This document shows, piece after piece, positions 26,291-35,764 of a DNA stretch of 64,000 nt (position 1 is the first letter of the stretch; each line of letters starts with the position of its first letter). The DNA is from Cytobacillus sp. NCCP-133. Its GTDB lineage: Bacteria > Bacillota > Bacilli > Bacillales > Cytobacillaceae. The stretch is taken from positions 186,001 through 250,000 of the forward strand of contig NZ_BRVM01000002.1 in the NCBI RefSeq assembly GCF_026011715.1. The letters are read 5' to 3'. The notes beneath the pieces are model-generated. The model did not search any database, had not been told where the DNA came from, and saw nothing but the letters and a program-made list of their open reading frames with translations. The position numbers were made by a program, and so were the translations under genes.

Positions 26291-26450
26291 GAGTCTGGGA
26301 CAAAAGTGTTTTAATCAAATAAAAATCCGAACTATAACTTAGAATTTCTTAATTAGAATTCTAGTTACTTTGGATTTTTTCTTTATATAACTATTTTGTT
26401 TTATAATTATTCGCCTTTAGAACTGAATGATTTAGTTTTGTCCCAGCCTC
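26291..26450. mobile_element. MITE-like element with 15-base terminal inverted repeats
   Basis: A 160-base non-coding element bounded by GAGTCTGGGACAAAA (26291-26305) and TTTTGTCCCAGCCTC (26436-26450), inverted with one mismatch. Internal inverted words (AAAAATCC/GGATTTTT, TTAGAATT/AATTCTAG) make almost the whole length a quasi-palindrome. The GAGNCTGGGACAAAA end resembles small palindromic elements common in Bacillales. It has no transposase. The rest of the gap up to yisL (26451-26668) shows no gene. Confidence 0.72.
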
Positions 26451-26668
26451 ATTTATTTTATTATCAACAGATATGAGGAATCAGTGTGAAAATATTAGTG
26501 TTACCTATCTATCAAAGATGTAAGAGCTGATGTCTATGATAGAAATCTCATTTCTCCTGTAAAATTCACATATTTGCCTTATATAACGCATATTCGGCAC
26601 CGTTATTTTAGGATTTTCCATTTCAATATGATATGATGGTATCGAATTTTACAATAGGAGGCACTGGA

Positions 26669-27025
26669 ATGATACATGCCCACATAACGACATGGTTTTT
26701 GGCACTTGTTTTCTTTATTGTTGCCCTTTTTATGCATAATAGCGGCAAACAAAGAGGTTTAAAGGTTGTTCAGATGATTTTGAGGCTGTTTTACCTGCTG
26801 ATCATTGGGACAGGCGTTTGGATTCTAAGCTCCCTAAACAGCATTGACATGATGTATGTATTAAAATCATTGGTTGGATTATGGGTAATTGCTATGATTG
26901 AGATGATCATTATTCGTACTGTAAAAGGCAAGAAAACCACCATTCTATGGATTCAGTTCATTATTGCTTTAATCCTTGTTTTATATTTAGGGTTTGTGCA
27001 ACTGCCATTAACATTTATGACGTAA
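26669..27025 (+). CDS. yisL: YisL-family membrane protein (UPF0344)
   Basis: A 118-residue protein with four hydrophobic segments, matching the length of B. subtilis YisL. It starts MIHAHITTWFLALVFFIVAL. The ATG at 26669 follows AGGAGG with eight bases between, so the open frame from 26633 is not used. The function is unknown. Neighbour order yisK-yisL-yisN-asnO supports the name. Confidence 0.87.
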   Translation: MIHAHITTWFLALVFFIVALFMHNSGKQRGLKVVQMILRLFYLLIIGTGVWILSSLNSIDMMYVLKSLVGLWVIAMIEMIIIRTVKGKKTTILWIQFIIALILVLYLGFVQLPLTFMT

Positions 27026-27041
27026 ATAAGAATATTTTATG

Positions 27042-27072
27042 AAAAAGCTGCTAAAAAAGCAGCTTTTTCTAA
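27042..27072 (+). terminator. Terminator of yisL
   Basis: AAAAAGCTGCT (27042-27052) pairs with AGCAGCTTTTT (27058-27068). It could act in both directions. Confidence 0.85.
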
Positions 27073-27226
27073 TTTTATCATGTTATGACTGCCCTTAATA
27101 TGGTATTTTTAAAAAGATAGGAATAGAGGTAAACTTTAACAGTGAGCACTTTCCGAATGACATCTGCTTTTAGTGGATGCAGAGGATTAATCTTTAGAAA
27201 TGATACTACTATGATGGTGGGTTTTT

Positions 27227-30142
27227 ATGGCGAAAACAATAACATGTCTTTATGAGAATATGAGCCGGCTGAATAGTTTTATAGATGAGCACGAATTAGA
27301 TGAGTACCCAAATTTGCTTGTACAGATTTTCACAGGAAGAATAAAAGAATCTTTTATCGAGGACTTGAGGCTGCAATTGTCAAATCGGCTTCCGTTTGCT
27401 GATATTGCCGGCTGCTCAACATCAGGGGAAATATTTGAAGGCCGCATCACGGAAAATCAAACCGTTATATCTTTTACCCCCTTTGAAAAAACAGAATTAA
27501 AGTCATTCTTGCTGCATCAGGATGATTTTACAGACAGCTTTGAGATGGGACAGGTTCTGTCAAAAGAGTTGGATATGTTTAACACAAAGGTTTTAATTCT
27601 GTTTCCGGCAGGCTTTGATGTCGATTCTTCTTCATTGCTGGAGGTTTTACATGAAACAAACCCGGAAATGGTTATTGCTGGGGGAATTGCAGGTGATAAT
27701 GGAGCATTTCAGGAAGGCATTGCTTTTACACAAGAAGGGATTACGAAAAATGGAGTCGCGGCAGTCGCCATTCAAAAAGGTCATCTAACGGCACATTCCT
27801 TTGCAAACTATCGATGGCAGGAAATTGGGAAAAGTTTTGAGGTTACGAACGCATCAGGTTCCATTATCTATTCCATTGACCATAAAATCCCCTTAAATAT
27901 ATTAAAACATTATCTGGGAGAGACCTTTATAAATAACCTTCCTCAATCAGGGATAGAATTCCCATTTTTAGTAACGTATCGAGGCGAAAAAGTAGCAGTT
28001 TTCATTATAAAGCTGCTTGAAAATGGTGCCATTCAAGTTAACCGAACTGTAAAAAAAGGGGATACGTTAACATTTGCATACGCCAATTTGGAAGAAATCA
28101 TCGACAGGTCTCTGCAGGATTTGAATAGATTAAGCCAAACATCAGCAGAATCAATTTTTATCTTTAATTGTATGGCACGGAAGCAGTTTGCCAGAGATTT
28201 TTCGGAAAAAGAACTGTCAATGTTCCAAAGGATTGCCCCTGCAAATGGCTTTTTTTCCTATGGGGAAATTGCCTCAAGACAAGGTGACTCCCCCAAGATT
28301 GTCGGGCATTCGCTGACTTATTTAGCTATATCCGAGAATTCCTTCCGTTCGGCCAAAGGGAGAGAAGAAACATACATTTATGAGAGGCCTGCCCACTTTA
28401 AGACCATATCTTCACTTACACATCTAATGCATGCTTCCCAGGATGATATAAAACGATTGAACAGCAGCCTAAAGATTTCCGAACAATATTATAAATCTCT
28501 TTTTGATAACAATGCCGATTTTGTTTATTCAACAGACTTAATGGGTCACTTCACGAGCGTTAATCCAGCATTTGAAAAAACATTTGGATACAGCAGCGAT
28601 GACATACTGGGAAAATCAGCGCTTGCCTATGTACGGAATGACGATATTTCACGTGTTCGAAAGCACTTTTATCGGGCAATTAAAGGGAAAGAGCAGTACT
28701 ATAATCTTTATATTGATTCTAAATCAAGGGAAACAAACTTGTTTCAGCTGAAAAATATTCCAATTACAGTGAATGGAGAATGCGTAGGCATCTACGGGAT
28801 TGGCAGGAATATTACTGAGCAGAAAAAAATTGAAGAGAAAATTACAGAACTCGCTTATTTTGATCAGGATACAGGCCTTCCGAACAGAATGAAATTCACA
28901 GAGCAGCTGGATCTGCTTTTGAAGAAAGCAAAGAAGAAAAGGAAGATGCTTGCAGTTCTTTCAATTGATATTGACCGCTTTAAAATCATTAATGATAGCC
29001 TCGGCCATTTTGCAGGTGACATGGTTTTAAAGGAAATTTCTGAACGAATTGAAAGAGTTTTGCCTTCCGGTTCTTATTTAGGCCGGTTTGGAGGCGACAA
29101 ATTTAATTTGATTTTATCACGGGATATTTCAATTGAGAACGTCATGAAACTGTCTGAAAAAATTCTGGATGAAGTTTCAAAACCTTTATTTCATGCAGAT
29201 CAGGAGTTTATTGTCACAGCAAGCATAGGTGTCAGCTTTTTTCCAGGAGATGGATTGGATGAGCATACCATGCTAAAAAATGCAGATGTAGCAACCAATC
29301 GTTCTAAGCAGCATGGCGGTAACAGAGTAACTTTTTTCTCGATGGAAATGAACGAGCAGGCATTGGTCAGGCTTGAACTAGAAAGCTATCTAAGAAAGGC
29401 TATGCAAAAAAATGAATTTTACTTATGCTACCAGCCTCTGATTGATCTTGAGTCAGGAAACCTTTATGGAAGCGAGGCTTTAATCCGCTGGAATCATCCG
29501 AAGCTAGGACTTGTTTCGCCAGCAGAATTCATTCCCCTTGCTGAAGAAACTGGTCTTATAGAGGAAATTGGCAGTTGGGTATTGCGCACTGCATGCAAGC
29601 AGAATAAGAGGTGGCAAATGCTTGGCCATGAATCGCTCTCCATCTCCGTAAATGTGTCCGCCTATCAGTTCCAGCAGCCAGGTTTCCTGAACGAAGTAAA
29701 GAAAGCATTAGAAATTTCCGGCTTAAAACCGCAGTATTTGACTTTAGAGTTAACTGAAAGTACGATGCTGAGGAATGTGGAATACAGCATCCAGGTCATG
29801 CAGGCTCTCCAGACATTGGGAGTTAAAGTTTCAATTGATGATTTTGGCACGGGCTATTCTTCTTTAAGCTATCTGAAAGATTTTCCAATTAATACATTGA
29901 AGATAGACCGGTCTTTTATAAATAACCTGAGTTTAAACACATCTGACATTGCTATTGTAAAAGCAATCATTACAATGGGGCATGGACTTGCTGTAAAAGT
30001 AGTGGCAGAAGGGGTGGAAACGAAGGAGCAGATTGAACTTTTAAAAGAACTGAAATGTCATTACGCACAAGGCTTTTATATTCATAAGCCGCTTAGAACA
30101 AATGAATTTGAAGAAGGATTATCAAATAAGGTGCGGACGTAA
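27227..30142 (+). CDS. FIST-PAS-GGDEF-EAL sensory protein, probable c-di-GMP phosphodiesterase
   Basis: A 971-residue multidomain protein without membrane segments. The order is FIST N (about 30-225) and FIST C (about 226-375), thought to bind small ligands such as amino acids, then a short coiled linker, PAS (about 420-535), GGDEF (about 545-705) and EAL (about 720-965). The GGDEF signature is GGDKF (622-626), so cyclase activity is unlikely and the domain may be a GTP sensor. The EAL domain keeps E750-A751-L752 and DDFGTGYS (871-878), consistent with c-di-GMP hydrolysis. It stands alone; no c-di-GMP effector gene lies nearby. Confidence 0.92.
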   Translation: MAKTITCLYENMSRLNSFIDEHELDEYPNLLVQIFTGRIKESFIEDLRLQLSNRLPFADIAGCSTSGEIFEGRITENQTVISFTPFEKTELKSFLLHQDDFTDSFEMGQVLSKELDMFNTKVLILFPAGFDVDSSSLLEVLHETNPEMVIAGGIAGDNGAFQEGIAFTQEGITKNGVAAVAIQKGHLTAHSFANYRWQEIGKSFEVTNASGSIIYSIDHKIPLNILKHYLGETFINNLPQSGIEFPFLVTYRGEKVAVFIIKLLENGAIQVNRTVKKGDTLTFAYANLEEIIDRSLQDLNRLSQTSAESIFIFNCMARKQFARDFSEKELSMFQRIAPANGFFSYGEIASRQGDSPKIVGHSLTYLAISENSFRSAKGREETYIYERPAHFKTISSLTHLMHASQDDIKRLNSSLKISEQYYKSLFDNNADFVYSTDLMGHFTSVNPAFEKTFGYSSDDILGKSALAYVRNDDISRVRKHFYRAIKGKEQYYNLYIDSKSRETNLFQLKNIPITVNGECVGIYGIGRNITEQKKIEEKITELAYFDQDTGLPNRMKFTEQLDLLLKKAKKKRKMLAVLSIDIDRFKIINDSLGHFAGDMVLKEISERIERVLPSGSYLGRFGGDKFNLILSRDISIENVMKLSEKILDEVSKPLFHADQEFIVTASIGVSFFPGDGLDEHTMLKNADVATNRSKQHGGNRVTFFSMEMNEQALVRLELESYLRKAMQKNEFYLCYQPLIDLESGNLYGSEALIRWNHPKLGLVSPAEFIPLAEETGLIEEIGSWVLRTACKQNKRWQMLGHESLSISVNVSAYQFQQPGFLNEVKKALEISGLKPQYLTLELTESTMLRNVEYSIQVMQALQTLGVKVSIDDFGTGYSSLSYLKDFPINTLKIDRSFINNLSLNTSDIAIVKAIITMGHGLAVKVVAEGVETKEQIELLKELKCHYAQGFYIHKPLRTNEFEEGLSNKVRT

Positions 30143-30172
30143 CAGCTAAACAAGGACAGCATCAAATGCCGC

Positions 30173-30355
30173 TTGAAGAAGGGAAGGAAAGATATTGGGG
30201 CTTGGGTTCTGATTATTTTAATTGCAGTACTTATTATAAGTGTTTTTGTTGTCCAGGCTGTTACCAAACATGGAGATCATCCTGTATTAACGCAAAAGGA
30301 AATTATTGAAGCATTAAAAAAACGGGAGCAAGAGGAGAAAGCTGGCCCTGGTTAA
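30173..30355 (+). CDS. Small single-span membrane protein of unknown function
   Basis: A predicted 60-residue protein with a basic N-terminus, one membrane segment (about residues 9-29) and a charged helical tail (QKEIIEALKKREQEE). The only usable start is TTG at 30173, with a weak GGACAGC site rather far upstream. A strong terminator follows immediately, which favours a real gene. I do not recognise a family. Confidence 0.5.
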   Translation: MKKGRKDIGAWVLIILIAVLIISVFVVQAVTKHGDHPVLTQKEIIEALKKREQEEKAGPG

Positions 30356-30357
30356 AT

Positions 30358-30398
30358 AGCAGCCGTCTGCCGGGAATTGGCAGACGCTGCTTTTTTTT
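30358..30398 (+). terminator. Strong terminator behind the small membrane protein gene
   Basis: AGCAGC-CGTCTGCC (30358-30371) pairs with GGCAGACG-CTGCT (30379-30391) with one bulged C, then eight T. Confidence 0.87.
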
Positions 30399-30452
30399 AT
30401 AATATCAGAATTTATATTCTTTTGAACTTAGATCTGTCTAGCTCTAGGCGCC
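30399..30452. repeat. Dispersed post-terminator repeat, copy C
   Basis: ATAATATCAGAATTTATATT to TCTAGCTCTAGGCGCC, closely matching copies at 2837-2893 and 11789-11845. Confidence 0.72.
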
Positions 30453-30460
30453 TCCCCTTG

Positions 30461-31024
30461 CTATGAGGAAATCTTTTCAATTACCATTCGCTTCCCGCTA
30501 TTTAAGGTGAATTCAAATCGATCACTCATTTTTTCATAATAGCAGAAATGATGCTGAACATTGCAAATGTGATCCTGGTTATCAAAAATGATAAAATTTA
30601 CCCCGCTCTTCCGATCTTTATCATTGAAAAAGGCTAACTGGTTATAGCAATAAATGCAATCATAGACTGAGAATTGCATTGAATTCAAAGTTGTTACAAA
30701 CTGGTAAAATGCATCATCATTCATTTCCTCCAGCAGCCTCTCCAATGAGAAAACGAGATGTTTTCTTATTCGGATTGCATCCTGATCCTTTAAATGAAAA
30801 ACTTCATCGGCCAGGGTAATTTTTCCCTCTTCAAACAAAATTCCTTTTTTCCAGCGCTTGAAGCGAAATAGTTCTAATTCCTGATGGAGGAATTCATCTA
30901 ACAAAGATGCCTCATCTGTTTCATGATCAAAAAAAATCCATTGATCATTGATATACTCTACAGTGCCTTCTGTAAAGGCACGGGATTGATGCTCAATAAG
31001 CTTTATTCGCTGCTGTCTATTCAT
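30461..31024 (-). CDS. yisN: DUF2777-family protein (YisN-like)
   Basis: A 187-residue soluble protein starting MNRQQRIKLIEHQSRAFTEG, rich in aromatic and acidic residues, with a Cys pair in YDCIYCYNQL. I assign it to DUF2777/YisN by overall sequence impression and by its position directly upstream of asnO, as in B. subtilis. No catalytic motif is visible and the function is unknown. Confidence 0.68.
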   Translation of the reverse strand: MNRQQRIKLIEHQSRAFTEGTVEYINDQWIFFDHETDEASLLDEFLHQELELFRFKRWKKGILFEEGKITLADEVFHLKDQDAIRIRKHLVFSLERLLEEMNDDAFYQFVTTLNSMQFSVYDCIYCYNQLAFFNDKDRKSGVNFIIFDNQDHICNVQHHFCYYEKMSDRFEFTLNSGKRMVIEKISS

Positions 31025-31179
31025 AAAAAACCTCCATTTACTTCCTCAACTTCTTTTTAGACAGTTTTGGCGATTTTTATAACCGCTGAAAGTGGACAAT
31101 TAACTTTTTTCTAGGCCGTGCATAGAATAGCATCATGAAAATTGTGCCCAAACGATTCCGCTGGAAAGGATGATGTAGA

Positions 31180-33027
31180 ATGTGTGGAATTACAGGCTGG
31201 ATTGATTTCCAGAAGGATTTGAGAAAGGAAACGGCTGCAATTGGAAACATGGCGGATACGTTGACTAAGCGAGGTCCGGATGATACAAACGTCTGGACAG
31301 ATGGGCATGCAGGATTCGGCCATAAAAGGCTAATCGTTGTAGACCCGGCTGGCGGAAAGCAGCCAATGACAAGAGAAAAACATAATAACCGCTATACCAT
31401 TTGCTATAATGGTGAGCTATATAATACGGAAGATCTTCGTAAAGAACTCCTTATAAAAGGATATTCGTTTGAGGGCCATTCTGACACTGAGGTTTTATTG
31501 ACTTCTTATATGGAATGGGGAGAAAATTGCCTTGAATATTTGAATGGAATTTTCGCGTTTGCTGTATGGGATGAAGAAAAGGAACAATTATTTATAGGAA
31601 GAGACCGTTTAGGGGTCAAGCCGCTATTTTACAGTGAGATCAAAAAGGGAATCATCTTCGGATCAGAAATAAAAGCCATTTTGGCCCATCCGGATATAAA
31701 GGCTGAAATAGATAGGGAGGGGCTGGCTGAAGTCTTTGGCTTAGGTCCATCAAGGTCGCCGGGTTCAGGAGTTTTCAAAGGGATTGATGAATTGAGGCCA
31801 GCACACGCTTTAAATTTCTCCAGAAATGGGCTTAAGGTCTGGCGCTATTGGAATGTAAAAAGTGAACCTCATAGGGATAACGTTGATGAAACAGCAGAAA
31901 AAGTAAGATACTTATTTACTGATGCAGTAACAAGACAGCTGGTATCCGATGTACCGCTTTGCACATTTCTCTCTGGAGGGGTCGATTCTAGCGCAATCAC
32001 TGCTATTGCTGCAAAAACATATGAGAAAGAGGGAAAAGGCCAGCTTCATACCTATTCTATCGATTATGAAGGCAACGATGTTTTCTTCAAGGCAAATGAA
32101 TTTCAGCCAAACTCGGATGGCGCATTTATCCATAAGATGTCTAAAGCCTTTAATACCAAGCAAAATAGTTGTATCATAACTCAGAAGCAGCTCGCAGAGG
32201 ATTTAATAGAATCTGTACACGTAAGGGATCTTCCCGGTATGGCTGACATTGATTCGTCCCTACTCTGGTTTTGCAGGGAAATAAAGAATGACTTTGTTGT
32301 AAGTTTATCAGGTGAATGTGCGGACGAAATATTCGGAGGGTATCCATGGTTCCACAGGCAGAAAGACTTGCAGCGCAGGGGCTTCCCATGGATGAGATCT
32401 CTCGAAGCCAGAAATGGGCTATTGAAAGAAAACTGGCGGGAAAAGTTGAAGATCCAAGACTATGCCATGGAAAAATATAGGCAGGCAATCTCGGAAACTC
32501 CTAAGCTCGAGGGAGAGAGCGGAGAGGATGCCAGCCGAAGAGAGCTCTTTTATATTAACATGATTTACTTTATGACTACTTTATTGGATCGGAAAGATAG
32601 AATGAGTATGGGTGCAAGCCTTGAAGTAAGGGTGCCTTTTGCTGATCATCGCCTGGTGGAGTATGTGTGGAATATTCCATGGGAGATGAAAATGCATGGC
32701 AACCGTGAGAAGGGAATTTTGCGAAAAGCACTTGAGGGCATTTTGCCAAATGAAGTCTTATATAGAAAAAAGAGCCCTTATCCGAAAACCCATAATCCTG
32801 AGTATACTGATGCAGTCCAAAAAATGCTAAATGGATATTTAGAGGACCGATCTTCTGCACTTTATGAATTTTTCGATCATAGCCAGTTAAAGAAAATCAT
32901 TGATTCCGGGGGAGAAGCGTTCAAGGAGCCTTGGTACGGCCAGCTTATGACCGGCCCTCAGCTGCTGGCGCATCTTGCACAGATTCATGTCTGGTTTAAA
33001 GATTATAATATTAATATTGTGGAGTAG
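31180..33027 (+). CDS. asnO: Asparagine synthase (glutamine-hydrolysing)
   Basis: A 615-residue enzyme converting aspartate, glutamine and ATP to asparagine. The N-terminal class II glutaminase uses Cys2 (MCGITGW). The C-terminal synthetase has the PP-loop FLSGGVDSS. The length equals that of B. subtilis AsnO (614), which is the sporulation-linked paralogue located beside yisN, so asnO is preferred over asnB or asnH. The ATG follows GGAAAGGATGATGTAGA. A terminator closes the unit. Confidence 0.9.
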   Translation: MCGITGWIDFQKDLRKETAAIGNMADTLTKRGPDDTNVWTDGHAGFGHKRLIVVDPAGGKQPMTREKHNNRYTICYNGELYNTEDLRKELLIKGYSFEGHSDTEVLLTSYMEWGENCLEYLNGIFAFAVWDEEKEQLFIGRDRLGVKPLFYSEIKKGIIFGSEIKAILAHPDIKAEIDREGLAEVFGLGPSRSPGSGVFKGIDELRPAHALNFSRNGLKVWRYWNVKSEPHRDNVDETAEKVRYLFTDAVTRQLVSDVPLCTFLSGGVDSSAITAIAAKTYEKEGKGQLHTYSIDYEGNDVFFKANEFQPNSDGAFIHKMSKAFNTKQNSCIITQKQLAEDLIESVHVRDLPGMADIDSSLLWFCREIKNDFVVSLSGECADEIFGGYPWFHRQKDLQRRGFPWMRSLEARNGLLKENWREKLKIQDYAMEKYRQAISETPKLEGESGEDASRRELFYINMIYFMTTLLDRKDRMSMGASLEVRVPFADHRLVEYVWNIPWEMKMHGNREKGILRKALEGILPNEVLYRKKSPYPKTHNPEYTDAVQKMLNGYLEDRSSALYEFFDHSQLKKIIDSGGEAFKEPWYGQLMTGPQLLAHLAQIHVWFKDYNINIVE

Positions 33028-33029
33028 AA

Positions 33030-33060
33030 AAAAGCGGCAGAAACCCCTGCCGCTTTTCTT
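33030..33060 (+). terminator. Terminator of asnO
   Basis: AAAAGCGGCAG (33030-33040) pairs with CTGCCGCTTTT (33047-33057). Confidence 0.87.
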
Positions 33061-33179
33061 TTAAAACAACTAAGATGTTCATGCGCATGTTTATATACAT
33101 TATATTTCTGGTGAATTTTAAAACGAAAAAGGAAAGTCTTAAGGCTTTGCACCTAAGAACTTTTCTTAATTAAAACGAT

Positions 33180-34952
33180 CTAAATCTTGCTTAAAGAGGA
33201 AGGGAATGATAGAATTTCAAATTCGAAACCAGCCAGATTTACTTTAAGGCTATCGGCCTCTGCAGCAAACTCTTCACCTGAAAGCAGGTTTGTAATTTTA
33301 ACGCCCTTCATATTATAAGGCAGTGTAAAATCAGTTTTTTCATCCAAAGGGTTAGCTACTACAACAATCGTTTTTGACTCATTATATTTTCGATAGGCAA
33401 CTATATTACCGGTTGTTTGGAAGAATTCGAACTGGCCTTCGTTGGCAAGCAATTTTTCTTCCTGGCGCAATTGGATCAGCTTCTGAACATGGATGAAAAG
33501 GTCCCGGTCCTGTTTCGCTTCATCCCACTCCATACATTTTCTGCAGCCTGGATCTATTTCCCCGCTTAGGCCAATCTCATCCCCATAATAAAGGCAAGGG
33601 GATCCCATAAAAGTAAATAAGATGGTGTAAATAAGTTTTACCCTTTTTTTATCTCCATTACATTCACTCAGAATTCTGGGTGTATCGTGGCTGCCGACAA
33701 GATTGAAGGCAGCTTCGTAAAAATTGGCAGGATAACGGTGGATTTCACCAGTTATGTTATAGGCGAATTCAGTGGCGGATATCGTTTTCTTCGCAATAAG
33801 GTTCAATAAATTGGCTGTGAAAGGATAATTCATGACTGCGTCAAATTGATCGCCGCGCAGCCAGGGCATGGAGTTATGCCAAATCTCCCCCAAAATATAG
33901 AGATCAGGTTTAACGCTTTTCACTGTCTGCCTGAACTCACGCCAGAACTGATGGTCAACTTCGTTTGCTACGTCCAATCTCCACCCGTCAATATTAAACT
34001 CTTCAATCCAATAGTTAGCCACTTTAAGCAGATAATCTTTTACCTCAGGATTTGCCGTATTTAGCTTTGGCATTTGTTCTACGAAAGCAAATGTTTCATA
34101 GTTAGGATATTTGCCGCCTTTTAATGGAAAGCTGTGCGGATGAAACCAATCTTTAAACTTTGATTTTTCTCCGTTTTTAAGCACATCCTGAAAAGGGGGA
34201 AAGTAATATCCACTATGATTAAATACGGCATCAAGCATAACACGGATATTTCTTTTGTGGCATTCTTCTACCATTTTCCTTAAAGATTCCTTCGTTCCAA
34301 ACTGGGGATCAATTTCCAGATAATCGATTGTATCATATTTATGATTGGAAAAAGCCTTAAAAACTGGTGTGAAATAGATGCCTGTAATACCAAGATTCTG
34401 GAGATAATCCAAATGTTCCATTACACCCTCAAAATCACCGCCAAAAAAATTCGTCGGGGACGGGTATGTACTGCCCCATGCAAGAGTTCCAACAGGATCA
34501 TTATCGGGGTTGCCATTCGCAAACCTTTCAGGAAAAATCTGATACCAAACTGTATCCTTTACCCAGGAAGGGGCTTTGAACACTTCTTCCGGGTGTAGAT
34601 ATGGAAAGTTAAAGTAATAGCCGGAATCCGCAGGAACCGTATCGCAAAACCCTTTTTCAGTTAAAATTAATTCTTCTTTTTCGGATTTCAATATAAAGCC
34701 GTACCGTGACCTTCTAAAAGGCGGAACAATAAAAGTGTGCCAAAAATCATGAATCCCATCTGTTCCGGACTTTGACATTTTTGTTACTTCATATTGCCAT
34801 TTGCCATCCGTCCAGAGGTATTGGTCACCGTGTATTAAAGACACTTCCAAAACGTCATCTTTTTTTGTCTGTATTCTAATATGCAGGGTTTCTTCATCAA
34901 TTGGGTATACATAATGATCAGCAGGATAGTGGATGATAGCTGCCTTTTCCAT
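33180..34952 (-). CDS. GH13 neopullulanase/cyclomaltodextrinase-type alpha-glycosidase
   Basis: A 590-residue cytosolic enzyme. An N-terminal CBM34-like domain (about 1-125) precedes the GH13 barrel, as in the maltogenic amylase/neopullulanase group (GH13_20). The catalytic triad is complete: Asp327 in GWRLDVANE, Glu356 in LGEIWH and Asp423 in SHDTPR. It would hydrolyse maltodextrins, cyclodextrins or pullulan. The ATG at 34952 follows GAAAGGGG. It lies divergent from a dead maltodextrin permease gene and its promoter carries a LacI-type operator. Confidence 0.9.
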   Translation of the reverse strand: MEKAAIIHYPADHYVYPIDEETLHIRIQTKKDDVLEVSLIHGDQYLWTDGKWQYEVTKMSKSGTDGIHDFWHTFIVPPFRRSRYGFILKSEKEELILTEKGFCDTVPADSGYYFNFPYLHPEEVFKAPSWVKDTVWYQIFPERFANGNPDNDPVGTLAWGSTYPSPTNFFGGDFEGVMEHLDYLQNLGITGIYFTPVFKAFSNHKYDTIDYLEIDPQFGTKESLRKMVEECHKRNIRVMLDAVFNHSGYYFPPFQDVLKNGEKSKFKDWFHPHSFPLKGGKYPNYETFAFVEQMPKLNTANPEVKDYLLKVANYWIEEFNIDGWRLDVANEVDHQFWREFRQTVKSVKPDLYILGEIWHNSMPWLRGDQFDAVMNYPFTANLLNLIAKKTISATEFAYNITGEIHRYPANFYEAAFNLVGSHDTPRILSECNGDKKRVKLIYTILFTFMGSPCLYYGDEIGLSGEIDPGCRKCMEWDEAKQDRDLFIHVQKLIQLRQEEKLLANEGQFEFFQTTGNIVAYRKYNESKTIVVVANPLDEKTDFTLPYNMKGVKITNLLSGEEFAAEADSLKVNLAGFEFEILSFPSSLSKI

Positions 34953-34970
34953 GGTTTTTCCCCTTTCAAA

Positions 34971-34993
34971 ATAATGCAATCGTTTGCATTATA
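34971..34993 (-). promoter_or_regulatory. LacI-family operator overlapping the -10 of the neopullulanase gene
   Basis: AATGCAATCGTTTGCATT (34973-34990) is a palindrome with one mismatched pair and a central CG, typical of LacI/GalR operators; the symmetry extends two more bases each side. On the minus strand TATAAT (34993-34988) overlaps it, so binding would block the promoter. The LacI-type regulator at 37467-38519 is the obvious candidate; CcpA is an alternative. Confidence 0.65.
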
Positions 34994-35009
34994 TCATATC
35001 GCTAAAAGG

Positions 35010-35676
35010 ATGATATCTTTACTGCTTTTTATTTAATCATTGCTTTAATGAGTTTTATTGTTATCTATCCGCTTTTTCAGTACGCTGACGATGATATTTA
35101 CTATTATTACTGTGTCATTCAAAGCCTTCTCATTTTCGCGTTATTAGTTTGTAGGAAGGAAAAATGGACTGTTGACGTTTTTAATCCTTCAAATGATTCC
35201 TAACTTTGCCCCATTGATTTCCATTTTCGTTTTAGCAACGAGAACAGGAATGATTGATGCTCAACTTGGATTAATTCTTGTGTGTGCAGGCGGTCAGATT
35301 CCAATAAATACATGGCTAATGAAAGGATATCTTGATACAATTCCTAAGGAACTTGATGAGTCTGCAAAAATGGATGGAGCAAGCCATTTCCGTGTGTTCT
35401 GGCAAATTATTATGCCTTTGGCAAAGCCCATTATAGCGATTGCTCATTTATAGCCCCATTCGGTGACTTTATTTTAGGTAAATCTTATTAAGAACAGATG
35501 AAAAATTTACTATGGCGATAGTTTATATGAAATGGCTGCCAAGCAGTTCGGAAATGAATTTACATAGTTCGCTCGCTGCAGGATCAGTCTTGATTGCGAT
35601 TCCGATAGCAGCTCTGTTCCTGATGTTCCAGAAATACTTTGTTTCCGGATTGACGTCAGGGGGAACAAAAGGCTAA
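35010..35676 (+). pseudogene. Decayed MalG/MdxG-type maltodextrin ABC transporter permease
   Basis: Fragments in different frames match a sugar ABC permease. An N-terminal piece resembles ALMSFIVIYPLF. The central block LILQMIPNFAPL...NTWLMKGYLDTIPKELDESAKMDGA (about 35172-35450) contains the permease EAA-like loop. The final piece reads FQKYFVSGLTSGGTKG. An internal deletion and several frameshifts separate them. The binding protein, MalF and ATPase genes are absent, so the uptake system has been lost. Confidence 0.8.
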
Positions 35677-35764
35677 TCTTAAAGGGCTGAAACTTTTACA
35701 TGCCGTTGCCGCAGTCATGTTTTTCTGCCTCTGCAATGGCTTGAAAAATGAAGGAGGAGCGGCG

